From an uncultured Bacteroidales bacterium (GTDB taxonomy: Bacteria; Bacteroidota; Bacteroidia; Bacteroidales; Bacteroidaceae), in NCBI GenBank assembly GCA_902798425.1, contig CADBWR010000020.1, positions 1 through 40,980 on the forward strand: a stretch of 40,980 nt of DNA, written 5' to 3'. How positions within the stretch are numbered: the first letter of the stretch is position 1; every line of letters begins with the position of its first letter. This document shows, piece after piece, positions 7,881 to 16,489 of this stretch. Made by a program: the position numbers and the translations under genes. The notes beneath the pieces are model-generated. The model was given only the letters and a program-made list of their open reading frames with translations. It made no database searches and was not told the DNA's origin.

Positions 7881-8921
7881 ATGAAACAAACAATCCTCGT
7901 TACGGGTGGTACCGGTTTTATTGGTAGCCACACCACAGTAGAACTGCAGCAGGCAGGCTACAAAGTAGTTATTGTTGACAATCTCTCCAATTCCAATGCT
8001 AATGTTGTTGACGGAATAGAGAAGATTACGGGCGTACGTCCCGCCTTTGAAAAGGCTGACTGTTGCGACAAGGATGCCTTGGAGCGCATCTTCCAGAAGT
8101 ACCCCGACATCTCTGGCATTATCCACTTTGCCGCTTCAAAGGCTGTGGGCGAGAGCGTGGAGAAGCCGCTGATGTACTATCGCAATAACCTCGTGTCACT
8201 CATCAACCTGCTGGAGCTGATGCCGAAGTACGATGTGAAGGGCATCATCTTCTCTTCTTCGTGTACGGTCTACGGACAGCCCTCGAAAGAGAACCTGCCT
8301 GTCACGGAGAATGCACCTATCCAGAAGGCCATGTCGCCCTACGGCAATACGAAACAGATTAACGAGGAGATTATCCAGGACTACATCCATAGTGGTGCGC
8401 CCATTAAGTCGATTATCCTGCGCTACTTCAACCCCATCGGCGCACATCCCACAGCACTCATCGGCGAGTTGCCCAACGGTGTGCCCATGAATCTCATTCC
8501 CTTCGTCACACAGACGGCCATCGGTATTCGTCAGCAGCTGAAGATTTTCGGCAACGACTATAATACACCCGATAAGACCTGTATCCGCGACTATATCTAT
8601 GTCGTCGACTTGGCCAAGGCCCATGTGAAGGCTATGGAACGTGTGTTGGACAAGCCTGAGACAGATCCCGTCGAGGTGTTCAATATCGGAACGGGTAAGG
8701 GACTGTCGACTTTGGAGGTTGTTGAAGGTTTCGAGAAAGCTACTGGTGTCAAAGTGAACTGGACCTATGCTCCTCGTCGTGAGGGCGACATCGAGCAGGT
8801 TTGGGGCAACGTCGACAAGGCCAACAAGGTGCTGGGCTGGAAGGCAGAGACACCTACCGAGGAGGTGCTGCGCTCCGCCTGGAAGTGGCAACAGAAGTTG
8901 CGTGAAGACGGAATTCAGTAA
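7881..8921 (+). CDS. galE: UDP-glucose 4-epimerase
   Basis: 346 residues, normal for GalE. The NAD-binding Rossmann motif TGGTGFIGSHT is at the start, followed by the short-chain dehydrogenase pattern: SSSCTVYG with the catalytic serine and the catalytic pair YGNTK (Tyr and Lys). Later come RYFNPIGAHP and the conserved DYIYVVDLAKAH and GTGKGLSTLEVVE segments. It interconverts UDP-glucose and UDP-galactose for galactose use and surface glycans. The frame is open back into the second tRNA, but the first sensible ATG is at 7881, after the tRNA terminator. No clear promoter is seen between the terminator and the ATG, so read-through from the tRNA promoter is possible. Confidence 0.96.
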   Translation: MKQTILVTGGTGFIGSHTTVELQQAGYKVVIVDNLSNSNANVVDGIEKITGVRPAFEKADCCDKDALERIFQKYPDISGIIHFAASKAVGESVEKPLMYYRNNLVSLINLLELMPKYDVKGIIFSSSCTVYGQPSKENLPVTENAPIQKAMSPYGNTKQINEEIIQDYIHSGAPIKSIILRYFNPIGAHPTALIGELPNGVPMNLIPFVTQTAIGIRQQLKIFGNDYNTPDKTCIRDYIYVVDLAKAHVKAMERVLDKPETDPVEVFNIGTGKGLSTLEVVEGFEKATGVKVNWTYAPRREGDIEQVWGNVDKANKVLGWKAETPTEEVLRSAWKWQQKLREDGIQ

Positions 8922-8944
8922 GATTAAACATTAAAATAAAAAAG

Positions 8945-8971
8945 GCCTGCTCGATTTGAGCAGGCTTTTTT
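8945..8971. terminator. Bidirectional terminator between galE and proS
   Basis: Perfect 8-pair stem GCCTGCTC/GAGCAGGC, loop GATTT, with an A-rich flank on the left and T6 on the right, so it can serve both converging genes. Confidence 0.9.
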
Positions 8972-8973
8972 AT

Positions 8974-9001
8974 AACCAATAACCATTAACCATTAATCGA
9001 T
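8974..9001. repeat. Heptamer array, unit AACCATT
   Basis: AACCAAT, AACCATT, AACCATT, AATCGAT in strict 7-base register, running from the galE/proS terminator up to the proS stop codon. Confidence 0.8.
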
Positions 9002-10482
9002 TAATAGCTGCGTGCTATGATGACGCGAGCCTTAGCAGGCTTGCCAGTTACCATATCCACACCGGGAGTCTGTTCCACGCCGAAAGGTACGCAGCGGATA
9101 GTAGCCTGTGTCTCTTCCTTAATCTTGGCCTCGGTCTCGGCAGTGCCGTCCCAGTGGCAGAGGAAGAAACCGCCATCCTTCACCTTTTCCTTGAACTCCT
9201 CGTAGTTCTCACACTCGAAGATGTGAGCATCACGATAGTCCTTGGCCTTCTTGAAGATGTTGGCCTGGATATCCTCCAGCAATTGCTCTACATATTCGGC
9301 AATACCCTCCAATGAACGGGTCTCCTTCTCCAGTGTGTCGCGACGCATCACCTCAATGGTGCCGTTCTCCAAGTCGCGGGCACCCAAGACAAGACGCACG
9401 GGAACACCCTTCAGCTCGTAATCGGCAAACTTGAAGCCAGGACGCTTGTTGTCAGCATCGTCGAACTTCACGGTAATGCCCTTCTGGCGCAGAGCCTCGA
9501 TGATAGGAGTAACCTCCTTGTTGACCTGCTCCATCTGCTCAGGTTTGGTGGCAATAGGAATGATGACTACCTGGATAGGAGCCAACTTCGGAGGCAGCAC
9601 CAGACCATTGTCGTCAGAGTGGGTCATAATGAGTGCACCAATCAGACGGGTAGAGACACCCCATGAGGTGGCCCAAACGTATTCGGGTTTGTTCTCCTTA
9701 TTAAGATAAGTCACCTCGAAAGCCTTGGCGAAGTTCTGACCCAGGAAGTGGGAGGTACCGCTCTGCAGAGCCTTGCCGTCCTGCATCATGGCCTCGATGG
9801 TATAGGTGTCGAGGGCACCAGCGAAACGCTCGGTCTCACTCTTCACGCCCTGAACAACGGGTACTGCCATCCACTCCTCAGCGAACTTGGCATACACCTT
9901 CAGCATCTTCTGTGCTTCCTCTTCAGCCTCCTCGCGGGTGGCATGAGCTGTATGACCCTCCTGCCACAGGAACTCTGAGGTGCGAAGGAAAGGACGGGTG
10001 CGCATCTCCCAGCGCATCACGTTACACCACTGGTTGCACATCAGGGGCAGATCGCGCCAAGAGTGAATCCAGTTCTTATAAGTGTTCCAGATGATGGTCT
10101 CTGATGTAGGACGGACAATCAGTTCTTCTTCCAACTTGGCTGAGGGGTCAACCTCTACACCGCTCTTGTCTTCCTTGGCACGAAGGCGGTAGTGGGTCAC
10201 TACGGCGCACTCCTTGGCAAAGCCTTCTACATGCTCGGCCTCACGTGACAGGAAAGATTTTGGAATCAGCAGAGGAAAATAGGCATTCTGTGCGCCAGTC
10301 TCCTTAAACATCTTGTCCAACTGCTGCTGCATCTTCTCCCAGATAGCATAGCCGTAGGGCTTGATAACCATACAACCACGTACGGCACTCTGCTCAGCCA
10401 GGTCGGCTTTCACGACGAGGTCGTTAAACCACTGGCTGTAATTGTCAGCCCTTTTTGTTAATTCTTTTAATTCTTTTGCCAT
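9001..10482 (-). CDS. proS: Prolyl-tRNA synthetase, archaeal/eukaryote-like type
   Basis: 493 residues, the short ProRS form without the bacterial editing insertion. Class II motifs are present: motif 2 region [20 protein letters not shown], the preceding [12 protein letters not shown], and [20 protein letters not shown] upstream. The C-terminal domain, typical of ProRS type 3, ends in tyrosine (IARSY). It charges tRNA-Pro. The minus-strand gene converges on galE and diverges from the OmpA-like gene, with its -7 box about 30 bases upstream. Confidence 0.96.
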   Translation of the reverse strand: MAKELKELTKRADNYSQWFNDLVVKADLAEQSAVRGCMVIKPYGYAIWEKMQQQLDKMFKETGAQNAYFPLLIPKSFLSREAEHVEGFAKECAVVTHYRLRAKEDKSGVEVDPSAKLEEELIVRPTSETIIWNTYKNWIHSWRDLPLMCNQWCNVMRWEMRTRPFLRTSEFLWQEGHTAHATREEAEEEAQKMLKVYAKFAEEWMAVPVVQGVKSETERFAGALDTYTIEAMMQDGKALQSGTSHFLGQNFAKAFEVTYLNKENKPEYVWATSWGVSTRLIGALIMTHSDDNGLVLPPKLAPIQVVIIPIATKPEQMEQVNKEVTPIIEALRQKGITVKFDDADNKRPGFKFADYELKGVPVRLVLGARDLENGTIEVMRRDTLEKETRSLEGIAEYVEQLLEDIQANIFKKAKDYRDAHIFECENYEEFKEKVKDGGFFLCHWDGTAETEAKIKEETQATIRCVPFGVEQTPGVDMVTGKPAKARVIIARSY

Positions 10483-10512
10483 GTTTTATACAATAAATTC
10501 AAAAATTTGGTG

Positions 10513-10520
10513 CAAAGGTA
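10513..10520 (-). promoter_or_regulatory. -7 box of proS (TACCTTTG on the minus strand)
   Basis: CAAAGGTA on the plus strand is an exact TACCTTTG on the minus strand, 31 bases before the proS ATG. The -33 position falls in the AATTCAT heptamer array. Confidence 0.7.
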
Positions 10521-10526
10521 CAAAAT

Positions 10527-10561
10527 AATTCATAATTTATAATTCATAATTCATAATTATT
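10527..10561. repeat. Heptamer array, unit AATTCAT, between divergent promoters
   Basis: AATTCAT, AATTTAT, AATTCAT, AATTCAT, AATTATT in register. It occupies nearly all the DNA between the proS -7 box (10513-10520) and the OmpA-gene -7 box (10565-10572), covering both -33 positions. Confidence 0.85.
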
Positions 10562-10564
10562 TTC

Positions 10565-10572
10565 TAACTTTG
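10565..10572 (+). promoter_or_regulatory. -7 box TAACTTTG of the OmpA-like gene
   Basis: Exact TAnnTTTG match 42 bases before the ATG at 10614; no good TTTG at -33 because that position lies in the heptamer array. Confidence 0.65.
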
Positions 10573-10613
10573 CGCTCAATTAGTATTATTCTTTAATTAA
10601 AACAGTTATTATT

Positions 10614-11279
10614 ATGAAGACAAAAATTCTTTCATTACTGCTCTGTGTGGGTTTGGTTGTGGCTTGTAACAACACTGGTAAGGGTGCCGCTATCGGTGCT
10701 GGCGGTGGTGCACTGCTGGGTGCTATCATCGGCCATGTGGCAGGTAACGCTGCCGTAGGTGCTGCTGTCGGTGGCGCTGTAGGTGCTGGCGCTGGTGCTA
10801 TCATCGGTAACCGTATGGATAAGGCTAAGAAGGCTGCTGAGCAGGTTCAGAACGCTCAGGTACAGACTGTTCAGGACGCTAATGGCCTGGAGGCTGTAAA
10901 GGTAACCTTCGATTCTGGTATTTTGTTTGCTACTGGTAAGGCTGACCTGTCACAGGGCGCTAAGAACTCTCTGGTTCAGTTTGCTAAGGTGCTGAACGAT
11001 AATAAGGACTGCGACGTTGCCATCTATGGTCATACCGACAGCACTGGTTCTGACGCTGTCAACCAGCCTCTGTCTGTAAACCGTGCCAACAGTGTAAGCA
11101 ACTATCTGAAGTCTTGTGGCGTTAGCGCTACTCAGATTAAGAGCGTAGAGGGTCAGGGTTCTACCAACCCCGTTGCTGACAATGCTACTGCTGAGGGTCG
11201 CAAGCAGAACCGTCGTGTAGAGGTCTACATGTACGCTTCTAAGAAGATGATCGAGGAGGCTCAGGCTCAGGCTAATTGA
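10614..11279 (+). CDS. OmpA-family lipoprotein with glycine-zipper segment
   Basis: 221 residues. A short signal peptide ends in the lipobox VVAC (Cys18), then a glycine-zipper segment rich in GxxxG repeats (about residues 23-65), a short charged stretch, and a C-terminal OmpA-like peptidoglycan-binding domain. The latter shows YGHTDSTGSDAVNQPLS, the RANSVSNYL helix and the closing GRKQNRRVEVYM. It likely links the outer membrane to peptidoglycan, like Pal or YiaD-type proteins. Codons look strongly biased (frequent GCT, GGT, CTG), suggesting high expression. It is divergent from proS; its stop codon is the beginning of the long heptamer array leading into mtgA. Confidence 0.92.
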   Translation: MKTKILSLLLCVGLVVACNNTGKGAAIGAGGGALLGAIIGHVAGNAAVGAAVGGAVGAGAGAIIGNRMDKAKKAAEQVQNAQVQTVQDANGLEAVKVTFDSGILFATGKADLSQGAKNSLVQFAKVLNDNKDCDVAIYGHTDSTGSDAVNQPLSVNRANSVSNYLKSCGVSATQIKSVEGQGSTNPVADNATAEGRKQNRRVEVYMYASKKMIEEAQAQAN

Positions 11280-11368
11280 TGTCTGATGTAAGATGTAAGA
11301 TGTAAGATGTCTGATGTCTGATGTCTGATGTCTGATGTAAGATGTCTGATGTAAAATGTAAGAAGTGA
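11278..11368. repeat. Twelve-unit heptamer array, GATGTCT / GATGTAA
   Basis: Twelve or thirteen consecutive 7-base units: CT, AA, AA, AA, CT, CT, CT, CT, AA, CT, AA endings on GATGT, then AATGTAA and a degenerate GAAGTGA. The first unit overlaps the stop codon of the OmpA-like gene (TGA 11277-11279), and the last contains the GTG start of mtgA. Confidence 0.95.
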
Positions 11369-12072
11369 CAAAAATACTCGATTTCATCAAGAAAACAGTA
11401 AAATGGATAGTGGTGGCGTTCTTCGCCTCCACTATTCTTTCTGTTGTCATTCTGCGGTGGGTGCCTGTATATTTCACACCCTTGATGTTTATCCGCATGG
11501 CACAACAGATGGTGAACCACCAGGAGCTGACGCTTCACCATCATTGGGTGCCACTCGACGAGATAGCCCCCTCACTACCATTGGCAGTGATGGCTTCAGA
11601 GGACGCACACTTTCTGGAACATCACGGCTTTGACTTCAAAGCCATCGAACAGGCAGCCATGCGTAACATCAAACACCCGGACAAGCGGAAGCATGGTGCA
11701 TCGACCATTTCCCAGCAGACGGCCAAGAACGTCTTTCTGTGGCCTGGACGCTCATGGGTACGTAAGGGTTTTGAAGTGTATTTCACCGCTCTCATCGAAC
11801 TGATGTGGAGCAAGGAACGTATCATGGAGGTCTATCTGAACAGCATCGAGATGGGTGACGGTATCTATGGCGCAGAAGCCGTGGCACAGTGGCATTTCGG
11901 TACTACTGCCAAGGAACTCACCAAGCGCCAGTGTGCACTGATTGCCGTCTCACTGCCTAATCCGCGCCGTTTCAACTCGGCAGAGCCCAGCCGCTATATG
12001 TTGAAACGCCAACGACGCATCCTTCACGAGATGAAGTTCGTGAAACCGCTACCACAGAAAGACGTTAATTGA
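11365..12072 (+). CDS. mtgA: Monofunctional biosynthetic peptidoglycan transglycosylase
   Basis: 235 residues with one N-terminal membrane helix (about residues 11-32) and a GT51 domain. The catalytic glutamate is Glu79 in the [13 protein letters not shown] motif; [25 protein letters not shown] and [13 protein letters not shown] follow in family order. It polymerises lipid II into glycan strands on the periplasmic side, with no transpeptidase domain. An in-frame TAA at 11359-11361 forces the start to be the GTG at 11365, which lies inside the last degenerate unit of the heptamer array. No separate promoter is visible, so it is probably co-transcribed with the upstream OmpA-like gene. Confidence 0.93.
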   Translation: MTKILDFIKKTVKWIVVAFFASTILSVVILRWVPVYFTPLMFIRMAQQMVNHQELTLHHHWVPLDEIAPSLPLAVMASEDAHFLEHHGFDFKAIEQAAMRNIKHPDKRKHGASTISQQTAKNVFLWPGRSWVRKGFEVYFTALIELMWSKERIMEVYLNSIEMGDGIYGAEAVAQWHFGTTAKELTKRQCALIAVSLPNPRRFNSAEPSRYMLKRQRRILHEMKFVKPLPQKDVN

Positions 12073-12136
12073 CGCTTTATTATCATTATTTTTAGGTATT
12101 TCTGCAAAAACATTCGTTCATGTGGAAAATCTTTCT

Positions 12137-12144
12137 TAACTTTG
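12137..12144 (+). promoter_or_regulatory. -7 box TAACTTTG of feoAB
   Basis: Exact TAnnTTTG match 26 bases before the ATG; a TTCG at 12113-12116 with 20-base spacing is a weak -33. No recognisable Fur or DtxR box was seen. Confidence 0.65.
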
Positions 12145-12169
12145 CAGTCAAATAGCAAAGGAAAAAGAT

Positions 12170-14476
12170 ATGCATCTATCAGATCTGAAGACGGGAGAGA
12201 CTGCCTATATATTAAAGGTAAAGGGACATGGCGGTTTCCGTAAGCGCATTATTGAGATGGGTTTCATCAAGGGCCAGCAGATTGAGGCACTACTGAGTGC
12301 TCCACTACAAGACCCCGTGAAATATAAGGTAATGGGTTATGAGGTCAGCCTGCGTCGCCAGGAAGCAGAGCAGATAGAGGTAAGCTATGAGAACTGGAAA
12401 CAGGCCGATGACGAGAGCCCGATGACGTCGACATCGACGCCTCGTGACCAACAGCATGCCGCTACTGGTGTCAAGGAGATTACCATAGCATTGGTGGGTA
12501 ATCCTAATTGTGGCAAGACGTCGCTGTTTAATTTCGCTTCCGGTGCCCACGAGCATGTAGGCAACTACAGTGGTGTTACCGTAGATGCCAAAGAGGGCTA
12601 TACCCATTTTGGGGGATATCGCATCCGACTGGTTGACTTGCCAGGAACCTATTCGCTCTCTGCCTATTCGCCTGAGGAACTGTATGTCCGCAAGCAGTTG
12701 GTGGATGACACACCTGATGTTGTCGTCAATGTGCTGGATGCGTCGAATATCGAGCGCAACCTGTATCTGACAACGCAGCTGATGGACATGCACCTGCGTG
12801 TGGTCTGTGCCCTGAATATGTATGACGAACTGGAACTGCGTGGCGACAAACTGAATGTCGACAAGCTCAGTTCGCTATTAGGTATGCCGATGGTTCCGAC
12901 GTCGTTCAAGACCGGTAGGGGACTTGACCAGTTGCTCAGCGAGGTAATACATATCTTTGAGAGTCGCGAGGGTCATGATCAATACTATCGCCACTTCCAT
13001 ATCAAGCACGACCACGAGATAGAAGATGGTATAACGAACATACAGAAATATCTGAAAGACAACACTTTATTGCGAATGCGCTATTCCACGCGCTGGCTGG
13101 CCATCAAACTCATGGAGATGGATAAGGAGGTCGATGCCATCGTGCGCGAACTGCCCGACTACGATAAGATTATTGCCGCTCGCGATACGGCCGTTCGTCG
13201 TATCAAGGAAGAGACGGGCGACGACTCAGAAACGGCCATCATGGATGCCAAGTACGGTTTCATCCGTGGCGCCTTACATGAGGCTGGCTATGTGGTCGGC
13301 GTGAAGGGAGACACCTATAAGACTACCCATAAGTTGGATGCACTGATTACCAACCGCTGGGTGGGATTCCCCATCTTCTTCTTCATTCTCTATCTGATGT
13401 TTGAGACGACGTTCATCCTGGGTCAGTACCCGATGGATTGGATAGAAATGGGCGTTGACGAATTAGGCAGTTTCATCGGAGAGTCGATGGCTGAAGGTCC
13501 GTTGAAAGCGATGCTTATCGATGGCGTCATCGGTGGTGTGGGCTCTGTTATTGTTTTCCTGCCTCAGATTCTGATACTCTACACCTTCATTTCCTTTATG
13601 GAGGATTCGGGCTATATGGCTCGTGCCGCCTTTATCATGGATAAGCTGATGCATGGTATGGGCCTGCATGGTAAGTCGTTTATCCCGTTGATTATGGGCT
13701 TTGGCTGTAATGTGCCGGCAGTGATGGCAACACGTACTATCGAGAGCCGTCGTTCGCGCCTGATTACCATGCTGGTGCTGCCTATGATGTCGTGCTCTGC
13801 GCGCCTACCTATTTACATTATGATAACGGGTGCTTTCTTTACGGCCCGCTATCAGAGTCTGGTAATGATATCACTCTATGTCGTTGGAATTGCACTTTCT
13901 GTTATTATTGCCCGTGTGTTGAGTAAATGGGTTATCAAGGGCGAGGATACGCCTTTTGTGATGGAACTGCCCCCTTATCGCTTCCCCACGGCGAAGGCCA
14001 TCTTCCGCCATACGTGGGAGAAGGGTAAGCAATATCTGAAGAAAATGGGTGGCATCATCCTTGTAGCCAGTATCATGGTGTGGGCCTTAGGCTATTTCGG
14101 TACGATGGGCGTTGCTCCTTCGTTGGAGGATAGCTTTATTGGTATGCTGGGTAAAGCCATTGAACCCTTGTTTGCTCTGCAAGGCTTCGACTGGCGACTG
14201 GATGTCAGTCTGATAGCAGGTGTCGGTGCTAAGGAGATTGTGGCCAGCACTATCGGTGTACTCTATGGTGATAGCGCCTTCAACTTCTCGCCACTCACAG
14301 CCTACAGTTTCTTACTCTTTGTGCTCATCTACTTCCCGTGTATTGCCACGATAGTAGCTATCAAGAACGAAAGTGGTTCCTGGCATTGGGCACTGTTTGC
14401 TGCCATCTATACCACCGTGTTGGCATGGGTAGTATCAGCTGTTGTCTACCAGATTGGTTCCCTCTTCTTAGCGTAA
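12170..14476 (+). CDS. feoB: Ferrous iron transporter, FeoA-FeoB fusion
   Basis: 768 residues. Residues 1-75 form a FeoA SH3-like domain (LSDLKTGETAYI, RKRIIEMGFIKGQ), then a linker and a FeoB G domain: G1 GNPNCGKTS near residue 110, switch residues GVTVDAKEG, G3 DLPGTYSLS, G4-like NMYD. The membrane part carries the two Gate regions, with EDSGYMARAAF, GFGCNVPAV and MLVLPMMSCSARLP, the latter containing cysteines of the proposed pore. It imports Fe2+ across the inner membrane, important for an anaerobe. FeoA-FeoB fusions are common in Bacteroidetes. The stop lies six bases from the stop of lutC on the other strand, with no visible terminator between. Confidence 0.96.
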   Translation: MHLSDLKTGETAYILKVKGHGGFRKRIIEMGFIKGQQIEALLSAPLQDPVKYKVMGYEVSLRRQEAEQIEVSYENWKQADDESPMTSTSTPRDQQHAATGVKEITIALVGNPNCGKTSLFNFASGAHEHVGNYSGVTVDAKEGYTHFGGYRIRLVDLPGTYSLSAYSPEELYVRKQLVDDTPDVVVNVLDASNIERNLYLTTQLMDMHLRVVCALNMYDELELRGDKLNVDKLSSLLGMPMVPTSFKTGRGLDQLLSEVIHIFESREGHDQYYRHFHIKHDHEIEDGITNIQKYLKDNTLLRMRYSTRWLAIKLMEMDKEVDAIVRELPDYDKIIAARDTAVRRIKEETGDDSETAIMDAKYGFIRGALHEAGYVVGVKGDTYKTTHKLDALITNRWVGFPIFFFILYLMFETTFILGQYPMDWIEMGVDELGSFIGESMAEGPLKAMLIDGVIGGVGSVIVFLPQILILYTFISFMEDSGYMARAAFIMDKLMHGMGLHGKSFIPLIMGFGCNVPAVMATRTIESRRSRLITMLVLPMMSCSARLPIYIMITGAFFTARYQSLVMISLYVVGIALSVIIARVLSKWVIKGEDTPFVMELPPYRFPTAKAIFRHTWEKGKQYLKKMGGIILVASIMVWALGYFGTMGVAPSLEDSFIGMLGKAIEPLFALQGFDWRLDVSLIAGVGAKEIVASTIGVLYGDSAFNFSPLTAYSFLLFVLIYFPCIATIVAIKNESGSWHWALFAAIYTTVLAWVVSAVVYQIGSLFLA

Positions 14477-14482
14477 CTCGCC

Positions 14483-15070
14483 TTATTCCGGCAACAGTAA
14501 TACGGTAGCCGAGCGAGCTGCCTGGGCTCCCATTACCAACACTTGTGCAATGTCGGCTGTCTTCGACGGACCACTGATAAACGTGCCGTAGCCGTAATCG
14601 TTGAATTCGATGCGAAGGTAGGCCTCATGCATATTGTTGACAATCTGGCTTTTGGGCAGCAGAATGATTAGATTCTCGGAGATGAAACAAACGGCTTTCT
14701 CCTTCATGGTCTGCGGAATCCATACACATGCATTCTCAGCTACGCCAAACGAGCCACGGATAATGCCTACATCGGTGCCGTTAAGGTCGCGGGCACGACC
14801 TACCTCGTCGGGGTTGCGTGTAGCAATGGTAATCTCAGGCAGGTTTGATGCAATCTCCTTGGCATCGGGAAACAGCTCGCGAATCAGCTCGTTGACGTCA
14901 CGTCCTGCTTCTACCTCAATGGCATTGCCACCCACACTCTTGGTCATATTCATAAACTGCAACAGCGGGTTGGGGTAGGTAACGGCCTGGATGTCGCTCA
15001 GGTCGGGCATGTCAAACTGTTCGCGAATGTTCGACCTGTATTTCTTCAATATATCTTCTTTACTTGCCAT
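14483..15070 (-). CDS. lutC: Lactate utilisation protein C (LUD domain)
   Basis: 195 residues of LUD domain, matching LutC/LldG/YkgG in size. Visible conserved parts are ITIATRNPDEVGRARDLNGT, GSFGVAENACVWI and the closing ISGPSKTADIAQVLVMGAQA, where GPSxTADI is a family hallmark. LutA, LutB and LutC form a cytoplasmic Fe-S complex oxidising L-lactate to pyruvate. The frame extends to a TTG at 15079, but the ATG at 15070 (MASKEDILKKY) is the better start. Last gene of the minus-strand lactate operon. Confidence 0.92.
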   Translation of the reverse strand: MASKEDILKKYRSNIREQFDMPDLSDIQAVTYPNPLLQFMNMTKSVGGNAIEVEAGRDVNELIRELFPDAKEIASNLPEITIATRNPDEVGRARDLNGTDVGIIRGSFGVAENACVWIPQTMKEKAVCFISENLIILLPKSQIVNNMHEAYLRIEFNDYGYGTFISGPSKTADIAQVLVMGAQAARSATVLLLPE

Positions 15071-15073
15071 AAC

Positions 15074-15094
15074 GTTCAATGTTCAATGTCTTTG
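15074..15094. repeat. Heptamer array, unit GTTCAAT, at the lutB/lutC junction
   Basis: Two exact GTTCAAT units (15074-15087) and one decayed unit. The lutB stop codon lies inside the array and the lutC ATG is 3 bases past it. Confidence 0.55.
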
Positions 15095-16446
15095 ATTAAT
15101 TCATGGAATGGTTTCTTCGGAAACTCCATCATCTTATGTCCGTCAGCCCATGGGTTGAGGCCGCAGTTCATGATGGGTGAGGGTATGTAGTTAGCCCAAT
15201 GGGCCAGTCCTGTGGCGAAGTTGTATAGCCCTGGCGAGCCATAGAGCATCGACATAGCCCGACACATCAGTTTCTTCTGCGGATTGGCGGTGCCGAAGTC
15301 ATCCAGCTGCTGGCGCCACTGATAGATTTGGTCGCCTAGGTTCAGCTTGACGGGGCAGCCGGTCTGGCACGACAGGCAGAGCGTGCATGCTGACACATTG
15401 CCAGAGTGCTTCTGAGGGTCGCGTAGCATACCGAGGTTGATACCGATAGGACCAGGGATGAAATAGCTGTACGAATAGCCTCCCGAGCGACGATAGACAG
15501 GGCAGGTATTCATGCATGAGCCACAGCGAATGCACTTCAGCGATTCCCAATGCTCAGGGTTGGCTATCCAGTCGGAGCGGCCATTGTCCACCAAGATGAT
15601 GTGCATATGGTGAGCCGTAGGGCGTGCCTTGCGGAAATGCGAGGTGTAGGTCGTCGTTGGCTGACCAGTACCCGCACGGCACAGCATGCGCTGGAATACT
15701 GCCAGACACTCGTAGTTGGGAATAACCTTCTCCAGTCCGATGGCTGCGATATGTAGCTTGGGACATGAGGTCGACATGTCAGCATTACCCTCATTGGTGC
15801 ATACCACGATGTCGCCTGTCTCAGCAATACCGAAGTTGCCACCCGTCATACCGGCATCGGCGGTCAGAAACTCGTTGCGCAACGACAGGCGTGCCCGATA
15901 GGTAAGATAGGTAGGGTCGTGGTTGCCTTTCTCGTTGGAGATGCCCTTCTCCTCAAACAACTCACCGACATCGTCGTGGTTCAAGTGAATGGCAGGCATC
16001 ACGATATGGCTGGGTGCTTGGCCTTTCAACTGGATAATACGTTCGCCCAAATCTGTCTCCACAACCTCGATGCCGCGTTCCTCCAGATAGGGATTCATCT
16101 CGCACTCCTCAGTGAGCATTGACTTCGACTTCACCATCTTCTTGACGTTATGGCTCTTCAGAATGCCATAGACAATCTCGTTGAACTCCTGCGCATCCTT
16201 GGCCCAGTGCACCTCTACGCCGTTCTTCTCGGCTGCGGTGGCAAACTGGTCGAGGTATTCGTCGAGGTGGGTGATGGTATGACGTTTGATAGCCGACGCC
16301 TTCTCGCGTAGCTGTTCCCACTCGTCAAGGCCATAAGCCATATTGTCGCGTTTGCTACGTACTGCCCAGAATGTGGCATCGTGCCAGTGGGCATACGTCT
16401 GATTCTTCAGAAACTGTTTGGCGGCCTTACTATGCTGTGTACTCAT
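15076..16446 (-). CDS. lutB: Lactate utilisation protein B, Fe-S subunit
   Basis: 456 residues, normal for LutB/LldF/YkgF. An N-terminal LUD domain (GITGG-like region seen as GMTGGNFGIAETGDIV, followed by NEGNADM) leads to two ferredoxin-type 4Fe-4S motifs, CIRCGSCMNTCPVYR and CTLCLSCQTGCPVKL, and a C-terminal helical part. It passes electrons from L-lactate oxidation, probably towards menaquinone. It sits between lutA and lutC, ends six bases before the lutC ATG, and is separated from lutA by a heptamer array. Confidence 0.96.
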   Translation of the reverse strand: MSTQHSKAAKQFLKNQTYAHWHDATFWAVRSKRDNMAYGLDEWEQLREKASAIKRHTITHLDEYLDQFATAAEKNGVEVHWAKDAQEFNEIVYGILKSHNVKKMVKSKSMLTEECEMNPYLEERGIEVVETDLGERIIQLKGQAPSHIVMPAIHLNHDDVGELFEEKGISNEKGNHDPTYLTYRARLSLRNEFLTADAGMTGGNFGIAETGDIVVCTNEGNADMSTSCPKLHIAAIGLEKVIPNYECLAVFQRMLCRAGTGQPTTTYTSHFRKARPTAHHMHIILVDNGRSDWIANPEHWESLKCIRCGSCMNTCPVYRRSGGYSYSYFIPGPIGINLGMLRDPQKHSGNVSACTLCLSCQTGCPVKLNLGDQIYQWRQQLDDFGTANPQKKLMCRAMSMLYGSPGLYNFATGLAHWANYIPSPIMNCGLNPWADGHKMMEFPKKPFHELIKDIEH

Positions 16447-16453
16447 CTTCGTT

Positions 16454-16489
16454 ATTTACAATTTGACCATTTACCATTTACTATTTATA
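16454..16489. repeat. Heptamer array, unit ATTTACC, between lutA and lutB
   Basis: ATTTACA, ATTTGACC (one extra base), ATTTACC, ATTTACT, ATTTATA. The array reaches from just upstream of the lutB start into the lutA stop codon. Confidence 0.75.

Noticed and set aside
8196-8891. 231-codon ORF on the minus strand
   Set aside because: Antisense to galE, no promoter or family pattern.
11278-11368. Possible CRISPR array
   Set aside because: Units are 7 bases with no spacers between them and no cas genes nearby.
10950-11544. Minus-strand ORFs with repeated [12 protein letters not shown]-type peptides
   Set aside because: The periodic peptide is only the translation of the GATGT heptamer array; the rest is antisense to the OmpA-like and mtgA genes.
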